Part shown: piece after piece, positions 6,585 to 14,151 of the stretch
How positions within the stretch are numbered: position 1 is the first letter of the stretch
Layout: each line of letters begins with the position of its first letter
Source: DASRDU01 sp035560235
GTDB taxonomy: Bacteria > Acidobacteriota > Blastocatellia > RBC074
Assembly (NCBI GenBank): GCA_035560235.1
Contig: DATMAG010000015.1
Coordinates: 1-16,628, forward strand
Length of the DNA: 16,628 bases
Direction of reading: 5' to 3'
Made by a program: the position numbers and the translations under genes
Notes under the pieces: model-generated
Told to the model about the DNA's origin: nothing
The model's input: only the letters and a program-made list of their open reading frames with translations
The model's database searches: none

Positions 6585-7952
6585 ATGTCGGGACAGACTG
6601 CGAAATTACAGCTTCACGAAAGCGCGCCGGAAGGCGGGATGTTTGCGCCTTACCTGAAACGGCTGGCCGAAATTGATCCGCTGACCTCGACCGGCGTGGT
6701 CAGGCGCGCGGTCGGACTGGTGATCGAATCGGCAGGCCCGGCTGCCTCAGTCGGTGATCTGTGTTACCTGAAGGGCCGCGACGGTGAGGCAGACGTGCCG
6801 CTTGAAGTGATCGGGTTTCGTGAAGCGACGGTGCTGATGATGCCGCTTGGCCCGATGCCGCGCATTCGCGCCGGTGATGAGATCAGAGCCGCCGGACACG
6901 AAACCGTCGGCAGTGGTTTCCCGACAGGCCGCGCCTTCATCGGGCGCGTGGTTGACGCGCTCGGTCATCCGCTCGACGGCAAGGGGCCGATTCTCGCTGA
7001 CGAACGCCGCCCGCTGCATCGCGCTGCCGCCAATCCGCTCGAACGCGAGAGCATCACCGAACCGCTCGGCACGGGCGTGCGCGCGATTGACGGGCTGCTG
7101 ACGGTTGGCAAGGGGCAGCGCATCGGCATCTTCGGCGGGTCGGGCGTCGGCAAATCAACGCTGCTCGGCATGATGGCGAAAAACACGACCGCTGATCTGA
7201 ACGTGATCGCGCTCGTCGGTGAACGCGGGCGCGAAGTGCGCGGCTTTATCGAACGCGAACTCGGCGAGGAGGGAATGAAACGGTCGGTGATGATCGTTTC
7301 GACTTCGGATGATGCACCGCTCGTGCGGATTCGCGCCGCGCTCGCCGCAACGACGCTGGCTGAGTATTTCAAGGATCAGGGCGCGAATGTGCTGCTGATT
7401 ATGGATTCGGTCACGCGCTTTGCGATGGCGCAGCGTGAAATCGGGCTGGCCGCCGGTGAACCGCCTTCCTCGAAAGGGTACACGCCATCGGTCTTTGCGC
7501 TGCTGCCGCGCCTGCTCGAACGCGCCGGCAATTATTCGAACGGCGGTTCGATCACGGGCTTTTACACCGTGCTGGTCGAAGGCGATGACATGAACGAACC
7601 GGTTGCTGACGCCGTGCGCGGCATTCTGGACGGACACATAGTGCTCTCGCGTCAGCTTGCGGCGCGCAATCACTACCCGTGCATTGATGTTCTCAACAGT
7701 GCGTCGCGTCTCTTTTCTGACGTGGCGACCCGGGAGCATCGCACGGCGGCGGGGCGCGTGCGCGAACTGCTGGCTGAATATGCCCGGCACGAAGACCTGA
7801 TCAGCGTCGGCGCATATCAGCAGGGCACAAATCCGCGCGTGGATGAGGCCATCGCCCGCCACGATCAGATCATCAGCTTTCTGCGCCAGGATCGTGACGA
7901 AGCCGTCAGTTACGCCGACGCGGTGGAAGGCTTGAGAGTGGTCAGTGGTTAG
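6585..7952 (+). CDS. fliI: Flagellum-specific ATP synthase FliI
   Basis: A 455-residue ATPase of normal length, homologous to F1-ATPase beta. It drives unfolding and delivery of flagellar export substrates on the cytoplasmic side. Walker A GGSGVGKST is at residues 184-192, and the Walker B strand VLLIMD ends at Asp274. Following family motifs are EPPSSKGYTPSVFA, GSITGFYTVLVEGDDMNEP and DGHIVLSR. In-frame TGA at 6579-6581 limits the frame, making ATG 6585 the first possible start. The upstream ribosome site is poor (TTGAGC). The last residues VVSG and the stop TAG are encoded by a heptamer repeat that has reached the 3' end, so the native C-terminus may have been altered slightly. Confidence 0.97.
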   Translation: MSGQTAKLQLHESAPEGGMFAPYLKRLAEIDPLTSTGVVRRAVGLVIESAGPAASVGDLCYLKGRDGEADVPLEVIGFREATVLMMPLGPMPRIRAGDEIRAAGHETVGSGFPTGRAFIGRVVDALGHPLDGKGPILADERRPLHRAAANPLERESITEPLGTGVRAIDGLLTVGKGQRIGIFGGSGVGKSTLLGMMAKNTTADLNVIALVGERGREVRGFIERELGEEGMKRSVMIVSTSDDAPLVRIRAALAATTLAEYFKDQGANVLLIMDSVTRFAMAQREIGLAAGEPPSSKGYTPSVFALLPRLLERAGNYSNGGSITGFYTVLVEGDDMNEPVADAVRGILDGHIVLSRQLAARNHYPCIDVLNSASRLFSDVATREHRTAAGRVRELLAEYARHEDLISVGAYQQGTNPRVDEAIARHDQIISFLRQDRDEAVSYADAVEGLRVVSG

Positions 7953-8043
7953 TGGTCAGTGGTTAGTGAATGGCTGCATCAATTCTTTTCACTAACCACT
8001 GACCACTGACCACTGACCACTAACCACTGACCACTAACCACTG
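7942..8043. repeat. Inverted heptamer arrays spanning the fliI-fliJ junction
   Basis: Units TCAGTGG, TTAGTGG, TCAGTGG and TTAGTGA run through 7942-7969. After a spacer of about 20 nt, reverse-complement units (CCACTGA and CCACTAA types) fill 7990-8043. The segments 7937-7968 and 7990-8021 pair over 32 positions with a single G-U-type mismatch. The left array carries the stop codon of fliI, and the right array ends 2 nt before the TTG start of fliJ. The same unit family recurs after fliP. Confidence 0.93.
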
Positions 8044-8045
8044 TT

Positions 8046-8498
8046 TTGAAGAAATTCAGCTTTACACTTCAGGCGGTTCACAATCTGCGCGAGCGGGCGC
8101 GGCAGGAGGCCGAAGCTGAACTGGCGCGGGCGAGTGGCGCGGTGATGCGGGCCGCTGAGGAACTGGCCGAAGCCCGGCGGGTGCGCGAGCAGGCAATGGA
8201 CGATTATGTGCAGACGTTGCTCGACGGGCGGCTCAGCTTTCCTGAAACGACCTTGCGCGCCGGTTATCTGATCGTGCTGGCCGAGCGAATTGCTGAAGCC
8301 GGGCGGCAACTGGCCGAACGCGAACGCGAATGTGAAGCTGCGAGGCAGAAACTGATTACGGTGACTGCCGCCGCCGAAGCCACAGCGAAGCTGCGCGACA
8401 CTCAGTTGGCGCGTCACCGCGCCGCGCTTGAGCGCGAAGAGCAGCAGCAGCTTGATGAAATTGCCACGCTCAAAGCGGCGCGTCTGCGCCTGAAATAG
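8046..8498 (+). CDS. fliJ: Flagellar export chaperone/stalk protein FliJ
   Basis: A 150-residue, almost entirely helical coiled-coil protein that starts KKFSFTLQAVHNLRERARQE after the initiator, the usual FliJ opening (F-x-LQ-x-VL-x-LRE). FliJ is the central-stalk protein of the FliI hexamer and helps couple it to the export gate. The length and the position between fliI and fliK fit. The start must be TTG 8046 or a later codon; TTG preserves the family N-terminus. No ribosome site is visible because the TCAGTGG-type repeat array ends 2 nt upstream, so expression may depend on an unusual initiation or on read-through from fliI. Confidence 0.88.
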   Translation: MKKFSFTLQAVHNLRERARQEAEAELARASGAVMRAAEELAEARRVREQAMDDYVQTLLDGRLSFPETTLRAGYLIVLAERIAEAGRQLAERERECEAARQKLITVTAAAEATAKLRDTQLARHRAALEREEQQQLDEIATLKAARLRLK

Positions 8499-8506
8499 CA
8501 GGGTGT

Positions 8507-10162
8507 ATGGAGATGCTGATGCCTGACATTACGGGAATGATGGCGCTGCCGGACAGGGAGCAGCCCGCGCGCGACACCGAAGCTGATGGCGCGCCACCTG
8601 AAGAGTTCGCCGCGATGCTCGCGGCAATGTCTCTGCCGGTCGTGACAACTCCTGCTGCAGACATTCAGACTGCCGCTGCGCCCGAATCCGCCTCATCTGT
8701 TTCAATTGAAGTAACAGCGATTGCGGCGCCCGCTTCAGGTCTTGAGGTGTCGCTGCCGGAAACGCTGACTGAATCGAAAGCGCCCGCACCGGCAACGCGA
8801 CAGACAGAGATCGCGGCTGAAACATCCGGGCCACAACCGTCGCCTTCATCGCTGTCGTCCTTCCGGAAAAACAGCAGCATCGGTGATGAGGCAGTGTCAC
8901 AACCGTTGCCTTCATCGCCGCCGTCAGAACCCGTCACTGCGTCTGAGACTGATTCACCACTGATTTCAGCTCCGCCAGTCGCCGTGACAACAACTCACGT
9001 CGCGGTTGAGACCTTCAGCGAACTGACTGGAAGGCAGCGCCAGGCTGACAGTTCGTCGAACAGTGTCAGGCCGAATGGTGAGCCACAGGCTCAGACAACC
9101 CTCGCGAGCAGACCTGCGCCGCCTCCGGCAGCGCCGCTTGCTCAGGCGCAGCCTGCTATTGAAGCAGCGAGTCTTTCATTCGGGAAAGCAAAAGCAAGCG
9201 AACAGGCGAAGGATGCCAGCAGGACAGACAGACCTGCTGAGCTGCCTGGCGCAGACTCAGCGCCGGTGCGCGAGCCTCAGCCTGCGCTGAACCCTGAGCC
9301 GGAGCGCGGCGGGCTGATTCGCCGGGTGATTGAAGAGTCGGCGCGAACGCAGCCGGAACAGCCTGTCGTGGCAGCCATAACAAATCAGCCGCTGCCGACT
9401 GTGCCGGTCAGGCATGAAGCTGTAAAGAGCAGTCCGGCGGTGCGCGTTCAGCGTCAGCCTGAAGCTGAGCAGCAGAAGACCGGGCGCGTCTCAGCCCCCG
9501 CTGACGCGCGGCCTGAAATCGCTGGTCAGAACAGGTCGCTGAAAGCTGCGCTCAGGCCGCTGATCGTCGAACTGCGACAGCCGCAGCGCGAAACTGTGCA
9601 GTCGCAGACCGATGAGTTTTCAGTGCCTGAATCGCCGCTGCCGGTGACGATCAGTTCACACCTTCGCGCTGAAGAGAAGATCGAAACGACTGCTCACACT
9701 GAAGCGCAGACAATAATCGGTCAGGCGGCTGAACCGGTCATCAATGCTGCGGCAAGCCTTGCGCCGCGTGAAGCGCGCACGCTCAGGCTGACTCTCAATC
9801 CGCAGGAACTCGGGCAGCTCGAAGTGCGCCTCACACGTGATGAGGACGGACGCGTGAGCGCCACATTCACGGCTGATCGCGAAACGACGCGGCAGGCGCT
9901 CAGCGCAGGGCTGTCGGAACTGCGCCAGACGCTTGAACGCGCCGGACTCCCGGTTGACCGGCTTGAAATCAGGCACGCGCCGCAGCCTGAGCTGACGGGA
10001 CAATTCACCAGCAACCCGCACGGCCAGCCTCGCCAGCCCTTTCACGAACAACCCGCCAGTGACCGCTTCGCCGCTCTTCAGCCTTCGCGTGAAGCGCTGA
10101 ATGAGAATCCGACAGTCACCCCGACTGTCATCACCGACAGGCTGCTCAGTCGCAGAGCCTGA
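8507..10162 (+). CDS. fliK: Flagellar hook-length control protein FliK
   Basis: A 551-residue exported ruler protein that sets hook length and triggers the switch to late substrates. Residues 1 to about 410 are Pro/Ser/Ala/Gln-rich with no recognisable fold, as usual for the ruler part. The conserved C-terminal hook domain is at about 415-500 and contains LRLTLNPQELGQLEVRLT, a glycine/arginine turn, and LRQTLERAGLPVDRLEI. A disordered Gln/Pro tail follows. ATG 8507 follows fliJ by 8 nt; ATGs at 8513 and 8519 are nearby alternatives. The next gene flgD is 34 nt downstream with its own ribosome site. Confidence 0.9.
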   Translation: MEMLMPDITGMMALPDREQPARDTEADGAPPEEFAAMLAAMSLPVVTTPAADIQTAAAPESASSVSIEVTAIAAPASGLEVSLPETLTESKAPAPATRQTEIAAETSGPQPSPSSLSSFRKNSSIGDEAVSQPLPSSPPSEPVTASETDSPLISAPPVAVTTTHVAVETFSELTGRQRQADSSSNSVRPNGEPQAQTTLASRPAPPPAAPLAQAQPAIEAASLSFGKAKASEQAKDASRTDRPAELPGADSAPVREPQPALNPEPERGGLIRRVIEESARTQPEQPVVAAITNQPLPTVPVRHEAVKSSPAVRVQRQPEAEQQKTGRVSAPADARPEIAGQNRSLKAALRPLIVELRQPQRETVQSQTDEFSVPESPLPVTISSHLRAEEKIETTAHTEAQTIIGQAAEPVINAAASLAPREARTLRLTLNPQELGQLEVRLTRDEDGRVSATFTADRETTRQALSAGLSELRQTLERAGLPVDRLEIRHAPQPELTGQFTSNPHGQPRQPFHEQPASDRFAALQPSREALNENPTVTPTVITDRLLSRRA

Positions 10163-10196
10163 TCGCTGAACGATCCAGTACCCGAGGAGTAACAAC

Positions 10197-10445
10197 GTGG
10201 ACATCAAAAGTGCAGGCAGTAACAGTGCGCCGGGCAGCGCCGCCGCAGCTTCACCGCTCGTCACCGCGCAGAAGGGCGCCGACAAGGATACGTTTCTGAA
10301 ACTGCTCGTCGCGCAGCTGAAGAATCAGGATCCGCTCAATCCGCAGGACGGGGCCGCCTTTGTGGCGCAACTGGCGCAGTTCAACTCGGTCGAGCAGCTC
10401 ATCAGCATCAATGAGCGCCTCGGTCAGCTGGTGGACAAAAAGTAA
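10197..10445 (+). CDS. flgD: Flagellar hook-cap assembly protein FlgD, short form
   Basis: An 82-residue protein matching the conserved N-terminal FlgD region: DTFLKLLVAQLKNQDPLNPQ followed by FVAQLAQFNSVEQLISIN. FlgD caps the growing hook and directs FlgE polymerisation. Full-length relatives are about 130-260 residues and carry C-terminal Ig-like/Tudor domains; here the protein ends right after the conserved helix (LGQLVDKK), with no C-terminal domain in the 60 nt before flgE. GTG 10197 is supported by GAGGAG at 10184-10189, 7 nt upstream. It may be a genuinely minimal FlgD, or the rest has been lost; the helical N-terminal core is intact. Confidence 0.9.
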   Translation: MDIKSAGSNSAPGSAAAASPLVTAQKGADKDTFLKLLVAQLKNQDPLNPQDGAAFVAQLAQFNSVEQLISINERLGQLVDKK

Positions 10446-10505
10446 CGACGATTCCGCTCGCGCCGCGTGGCCCGTCGCGTCGCCATTCACTCAGGAGGAC
10501 AAACA

Positions 10506-11777
10506 ATGCCTTTTTCATTCGGAACCGCCTTGTCAGGGCTGCGCGCGTCATCTGATTCGCTCAGCGTCTCAGGCAACAACATCGCCAACTCAAATACAAC
10601 GGCCTTCAAGAGCAGCGACATCAGCTTTGCCGATGTCTTCACGAGTTCGACCGGCGTGCGGCTGAACGGAGCCGGTAGCGCAGTCCAGGTGGGCAACGGC
10701 GTCCGCGTCGCGGCCACGCACACCAACTTCAATCAGGGCACGCTCAACGACACCGGCATCACTACCAACGCCGCCATCGAAGGCAAGGGCTATTTCGTCG
10801 TCGCTGACGCGGGTGGCAAAACGGCCTACACGCGCGCCGGTGATTTCACGCTCGACCGGAGCGGTTACATCGTCACGCCGAATGGCTACCGGCTGCAGGG
10901 CTATGCCGCCGTCAACGGCATCATCACGCCGGGCGCGGCGATTACGACGCTGAAAGTGCCGCTTGGTGAAACGCTCGCGCCGGTTGTGACAACGCAGGCG
11001 ACGCTGCGCCTGAACCTGAATGCGAGCGACCCTGCGGCAGCGGTCTTTCACGCGCCGGTGCAGGTTTATGACACCAGAGGCGCAGTGCATACGCTCGATA
11101 TGACCTTCACGAAACAGGCTGACGGCTCGTGGAATATGCAGGCGACGATGGACGGTAATGCCGCGCAGACAATGGTTGACGGTGGGGCAGCATCGGCCGC
11201 GCCGGTCAATTTCACCTTCGATTCAAACGGCAGGCTGACCTCGCCGACCACGCTTTCAATCATTCCCGACCAGACAAAGCTGAACGGCGCGGCGCTGCCT
11301 GCGGTGGCCATCAACCTGCGCCAGCCCGGCGTGGCCGGAGCGCCGGGCGCGGCAAACATCACCAGCTACTCCGCGCCGTCGGGTGTGGCTTCGATTGATC
11401 AGGACGGGTTCGCTGCCGGCGATCTGACCGGCATCTCGATGTCGTCTGATCGGACGGGCCTGGTCGAAGCGGTCTTCAGCAACGGACAGCGGCGACCGCT
11501 CGGCCAGATTGCGCTCGCGAGCTTCAACGATGAAAACGGCCTGCAGCGGCTCGGCAACAACCTGTATGGTGAAACGCTCTCCTCGGGGCAGCCCTCGGTC
11601 GGCATTGCCGGCAGCGGCGGGCGCGGCGATGTTGTCGGCAGCGCGCTCGAACAGAGCAACGTTGATCTGGCCAGCGAATTCACCAGACTGATCGTCGCTC
11701 AGCGCAGCTTCCAGGCCAATTCGCGCGTGATCAATGCGATCAGTCAGACCCTGCAGGATCTGCTCCAGGTCGGGTAA
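10506..11777 (+). CDS. flgE: Flagellar hook protein FlgE
   Basis: A 423-residue hook subunit, close to the usual length. The N-terminus MPFSFGTALSGLRASSDSLS followed by NNIANSNTTAFK is the family signature. The middle part has beta-rich hook domains, with the FlgE/F/G motif GKGYFVVADAGGKTAYTRAG at about residues 93-112. The C-terminus ends SEFTRLIVAQRSFQANSRVI, then an amphipathic helix, which packs in the inner core of the hook. Its size and its place right after flgD favour FlgE over the shorter rod proteins FlgF and FlgG. ATG 10506 follows AGGAGG (10493-10498); an upstream GTG at 10467 would add 13 residues before the consensus start and is rejected. Confidence 0.95.
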   Translation: MPFSFGTALSGLRASSDSLSVSGNNIANSNTTAFKSSDISFADVFTSSTGVRLNGAGSAVQVGNGVRVAATHTNFNQGTLNDTGITTNAAIEGKGYFVVADAGGKTAYTRAGDFTLDRSGYIVTPNGYRLQGYAAVNGIITPGAAITTLKVPLGETLAPVVTTQATLRLNLNASDPAAAVFHAPVQVYDTRGAVHTLDMTFTKQADGSWNMQATMDGNAAQTMVDGGAASAAPVNFTFDSNGRLTSPTTLSIIPDQTKLNGAALPAVAINLRQPGVAGAPGAANITSYSAPSGVASIDQDGFAAGDLTGISMSSDRTGLVEAVFSNGQRRPLGQIALASFNDENGLQRLGNNLYGETLSSGQPSVGIAGSGGRGDVVGSALEQSNVDLASEFTRLIVAQRSFQANSRVINAISQTLQDLLQVG

Positions 11778-11818
11778 GCGCTGACGCAGTCGCTCAAACT
11801 TTCGCCAGCCACTGACAC

Positions 11819-11897
11819 CTCCCGGGAGCGCCGATATGAGCAGCGGGCGCAGGCCCGCCAACGGGGCAGCTCTGCGGTTCACCGGAACAGGCGCCTG
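11819..11897. other. Hairpin-rich segment between flgE and motA
   Basis: The 174-nt gap holds three perfect short palindromic structures: CTCCCGGGAG (11819-11828), a 6-bp GC stem with a 4-nt loop at 11843-11858 (GCGGGC, GCAG, GCCCGC) and CAGGCGCCTG (11888-11897). None is followed by a T-run. The spacing could form a structured leader ahead of motA or a processing/attenuation site. I recognise no known riboswitch family in it. Confidence 0.4.
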
Positions 11898-11951
11898 ACT
11901 GTCACGACCTCGCGGGCCGTTTCTCTGAGTTGGAACTGAAACTGACAGACT

Positions 11952-12812
11952 ATGTTTCTGATTATCGGCATCATCGTTGTCCTCGGCTGCGTGATTGGCG
12001 GCTTTCTGATGATCAACGGGCCGCTCGGCGCGCTGATCCAGCCTTCGGAATTCGTGGTCATTTTCGGCGCGGCCATCGGCACTCTGATTGCCGCCAACCC
12101 GCTCAAGAATCTGCTGCAGATCACCGGCGGGCTGATCACCGCGCTCAAAGGCTCGCCCTACAACAAGGCCGTGTACATCGAAGTGCTGAAGATGCAGTAC
12201 GAGGTCTACGTCAACGCCAAGAAAGGCGGGCTGCTCTCGCTCGAAGCCGATGTCAACGATCCGCACGCGTCCTCGATCTTCTCGAAGTATCCGACCTTTG
12301 TCGGCAATCATCACGCGGCTGATTTCTTCTGCGATGCGCTGCGGCTGCTTGTGAACGGCGCGGCGCAGCCCGAAGAGATCGAGCTGATGATGGAGGCCGA
12401 GATGGAGACGCATCACGCCGAAGGCGCGCTCGTGCCGGGAATGCTGACGCGCGTCTCTGATTCGCTGCCCGGTCTGGGCATTGTCGCGGCGGTGCTCGGC
12501 ATCGTCGTGACGATGCAGCATCTGGACGGGCCGCCCGAAGAACTCGGGCATCACGTCGGCTCAGCGCTGGTCGGGACGTTCCTGGGGCTGCTGGCGTCGT
12601 ACGGATTCCTCGCGCCGATCTCGGCCAACATTGAGAACATCGCGCACGACGAGAGCAAGTATTTCGCCTGCATCAAGGCGGGGCTGGTTGCCTTTGCCAA
12701 TGGCGCGGCTCCGGCGACTGCCGTGGAATTTGCGCGCAAGACGATCTTCAGTTTCGACCGCCCGTCCGGCACCGAACTCGAACCGCTGCTCAAGGAGATC
12801 AAACCGCGATAG
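11952..12812 (+). CDS. motA: Flagellar stator protein MotA
   Basis: A 286-residue inner-membrane stator subunit of the E. coli type. It has two N-terminal membrane helices (about 1-20 and 33-50), a large cytoplasmic loop, and two more helices around residues 170-195 and 205-222. Glu98 in LLSLEADV falls exactly where E. coli Glu98 contacts FliG, and Lys90 sits at the position of E. coli Arg90, a conservative charge match. Conserved DSLPGLGIVAAVLG carries the proline important for torque, and GAAPATAVEFARKTI matches the cytoplasmic end. The upstream ribosome site is weak (CTGAAACTGACAGACTATG). motB follows after 44 nt. Confidence 0.95.
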   Translation: MFLIIGIIVVLGCVIGGFLMINGPLGALIQPSEFVVIFGAAIGTLIAANPLKNLLQITGGLITALKGSPYNKAVYIEVLKMQYEVYVNAKKGGLLSLEADVNDPHASSIFSKYPTFVGNHHAADFFCDALRLLVNGAAQPEEIELMMEAEMETHHAEGALVPGMLTRVSDSLPGLGIVAAVLGIVVTMQHLDGPPEELGHHVGSALVGTFLGLLASYGFLAPISANIENIAHDESKYFACIKAGLVAFANGAAPATAVEFARKTIFSFDRPSGTELEPLLKEIKPR

Positions 12813-12856
12813 CGTCCGCGTTGTGCAGACTGATTCATAACTGATGGTGTAAAGAG

Positions 12857-13933
12857 ATGGCCGCAGCCGCAAAGGGAAAAGCAGGCGAGGAGAAGAAGCC
12901 GCGCCGCCGCATCAGGAAGGTCGCCGGACACGGCGGGCATCACGGCGGCGCGTGGAAGGTGGCCTATGCTGATTTCGTGACGGCGATGATGGCGCTCTTT
13001 CTGGTGCTCTGGCTGCTCAGTCAGGCCGACACCAAGCTCAAGGAAGCGATTGCCAATTACTTTCGTTCGCCCGGTGCCTTCAATACAGTGCGCGGTGGCA
13101 TTCTGCCGGGCGCGAAGACTGCGAGCAAAGGAAACCAGGCTTCGCTCACGGAGGTGGATGAGGAGCAGAGCCTTCTGGCGGCGGCGATGTCACTGAAGAA
13201 CAAATTCTCAGAGAAGCCGGAATTTTCCACTGTCAGAGATCAGGTGCGCGTGGACGTGACGGGCGAGGGTTTGCAGGTGCAGATCGTGGACAAGGCCGAC
13301 CGGGTATCATTTGCCACCGGGAGCGCCGAACTGACGCCGCTGACCCGGCAGGTGCTGATGGAGATTGCCGCGACGATCTGCGAAATGCCAAATCAGATCT
13401 ACATCGGCGGCCATACTGATCATCGCCCGTTTTCAAACGGTTCGGGGTACACCAACTGGGAACTCTCAGCCGACCGGGCCAACGCTGCTCGCCGCGTGCT
13501 TGAAGCCGGCTGCGTCAGGCCGAATCAGATTCGCCGCGTCGTCGGGTATGCCGACACCGAGCCGCTTATCCCAAATGATGTTTACGCCGCCGCCAACCGC
13601 CGCATCAGCATCATCGTCCTGCGCAGCAATACCAGAACCGCTGCGGGCCAGACCGAAGACACAAAATCAAAGGATGATTCAAAACCGGCAGAGCACGGCA
13701 GCCGGGAACTCAGGCAGGAGCAGGAATCAGGCAGCGCGCCGGATCAGGCGGGCCGCCAAGGCCGCGCGACAATTGAGGGTAAAAATGAAACTGCCACAGA
13801 GCCGGTAAATGATGAGGCCGGAAAACGGCGCAAAGCCAGAGCCAGACTCAAAGCCGAAGGCTCGCTTTCAGTCGGCGAGCCGGATCAGGTGCCCTCCGGG
13901 GCACGGCGCAGCCGCGAAGGAAAACCTCAGTGA
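12857..13933 (+). CDS. motB: Flagellar stator protein MotB
   Basis: A 358-residue stator subunit that anchors MotA to peptidoglycan and carries the ion-binding aspartate. A basic N-terminus (residues 6-21) precedes one membrane helix, GGAWKVAYADFVTAMMALFL, in which Asp39 is the equivalent of E. coli Asp32. The OmpA-like peptidoglycan-binding domain spans about 135-255, with GGHTDHRPF, NWELSADRANAARRVLE and NRRISIIVL. About 100 charged, low-complexity residues follow (from about 260), more than in most relatives. AAAGAG lies 5 nt before the ATG. Its stop is followed directly by a hairpin and then an intrinsic terminator, so it probably closes the upstream transcription unit. Polar residues in the helix do not settle proton versus sodium use. 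Confidence 0.95.
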   Translation: MAAAAKGKAGEEKKPRRRIRKVAGHGGHHGGAWKVAYADFVTAMMALFLVLWLLSQADTKLKEAIANYFRSPGAFNTVRGGILPGAKTASKGNQASLTEVDEEQSLLAAAMSLKNKFSEKPEFSTVRDQVRVDVTGEGLQVQIVDKADRVSFATGSAELTPLTRQVLMEIAATICEMPNQIYIGGHTDHRPFSNGSGYTNWELSADRANAARRVLEAGCVRPNQIRRVVGYADTEPLIPNDVYAAANRRISIIVLRSNTRTAAGQTEDTKSKDDSKPAEHGSRELRQEQESGSAPDQAGRQGRATIEGKNETATEPVNDEAGKRRKARARLKAEGSLSVGEPDQVPSGARRSREGKPQ

Positions 13934-13935
13934 GA

Positions 13936-13960
13936 CAGCGCGAACTGCCGGTTCGCGCTG
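13936..13960. repeat. 10-bp hairpin immediately after motB
   Basis: CAGCGCGAAC (13936-13945) and GTTCGCGCTG (13951-13960) are perfect complements around a 5-nt loop and begin 2 nt after the motB stop. There is no T-run, so it is more likely an mRNA 3'-end stabiliser or part of a double terminator with the one at 14018-14051. Confidence 0.6.
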
Positions 13961-14017
13961 CCACTGCCGGAAAACCGGAAGAGCCTGACAAAGAGCCGTC
14001 AGCCCTGTCCGCCTGAA

Positions 14018-14051
14018 GCCGCGAGTCACTAACCAGACTCGCGGCCTTTTT
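14018..14051 (+). terminator. Rho-independent terminator downstream of motB
   Basis: GCCGCGAGTC (14018-14027) pairs perfectly with GACTCGCGGC (14036-14045) across an 8-nt loop and is followed by CTTTTT (14046-14051). This separates the flgB-motB block from fliL onward. Confidence 0.85.
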
Positions 14052-14097
14052 CCATAACCTGCTGGCTTCAGGCCGCGCCGCCCTGCGCGCCGGTCAG

Positions 14098-14113
14098 TGG
14101 CACAGCGCTCGCA
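14098..14113 (+). promoter_or_regulatory. Sigma-54-type promoter ahead of fliL
   Basis: TGGCACAGCGCTCGCA matches the -24/-12 pattern: TGGCAC, five bases, then TCGCA (consensus TTGCA), with exact GG-N10-GC spacing. It lies 38 nt before the fliL ATG and directly downstream of the terminator, where a new promoter is needed. RpoN control of flagellar operons is widespread. The one mismatch in the -12 box and the lack of mapped transcripts limit certainty. Confidence 0.5.
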
Positions 14114-14151
14114 ACAAGGCTGCCCCGGAGAGACGTGTACGGGAGAGTTGT

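Noticed and set aside
7942..8043. Possible CRISPR array
   Set aside because: Units are 7 bp with no unique spacers between them and there are no cas genes; these are tandem heptamers.
11819..11897. Possible cyclic-di-GMP or cobalamin riboswitch before motA
   Set aside because: The conserved core sequences of those families are not present; only simple palindromes are seen.
11256..12554. 432-codon minus-strand open frame across flgE and motA
   Set aside because: It spans an intergenic gap and is antisense to well-supported genes; its sequence has no recognisable domain.
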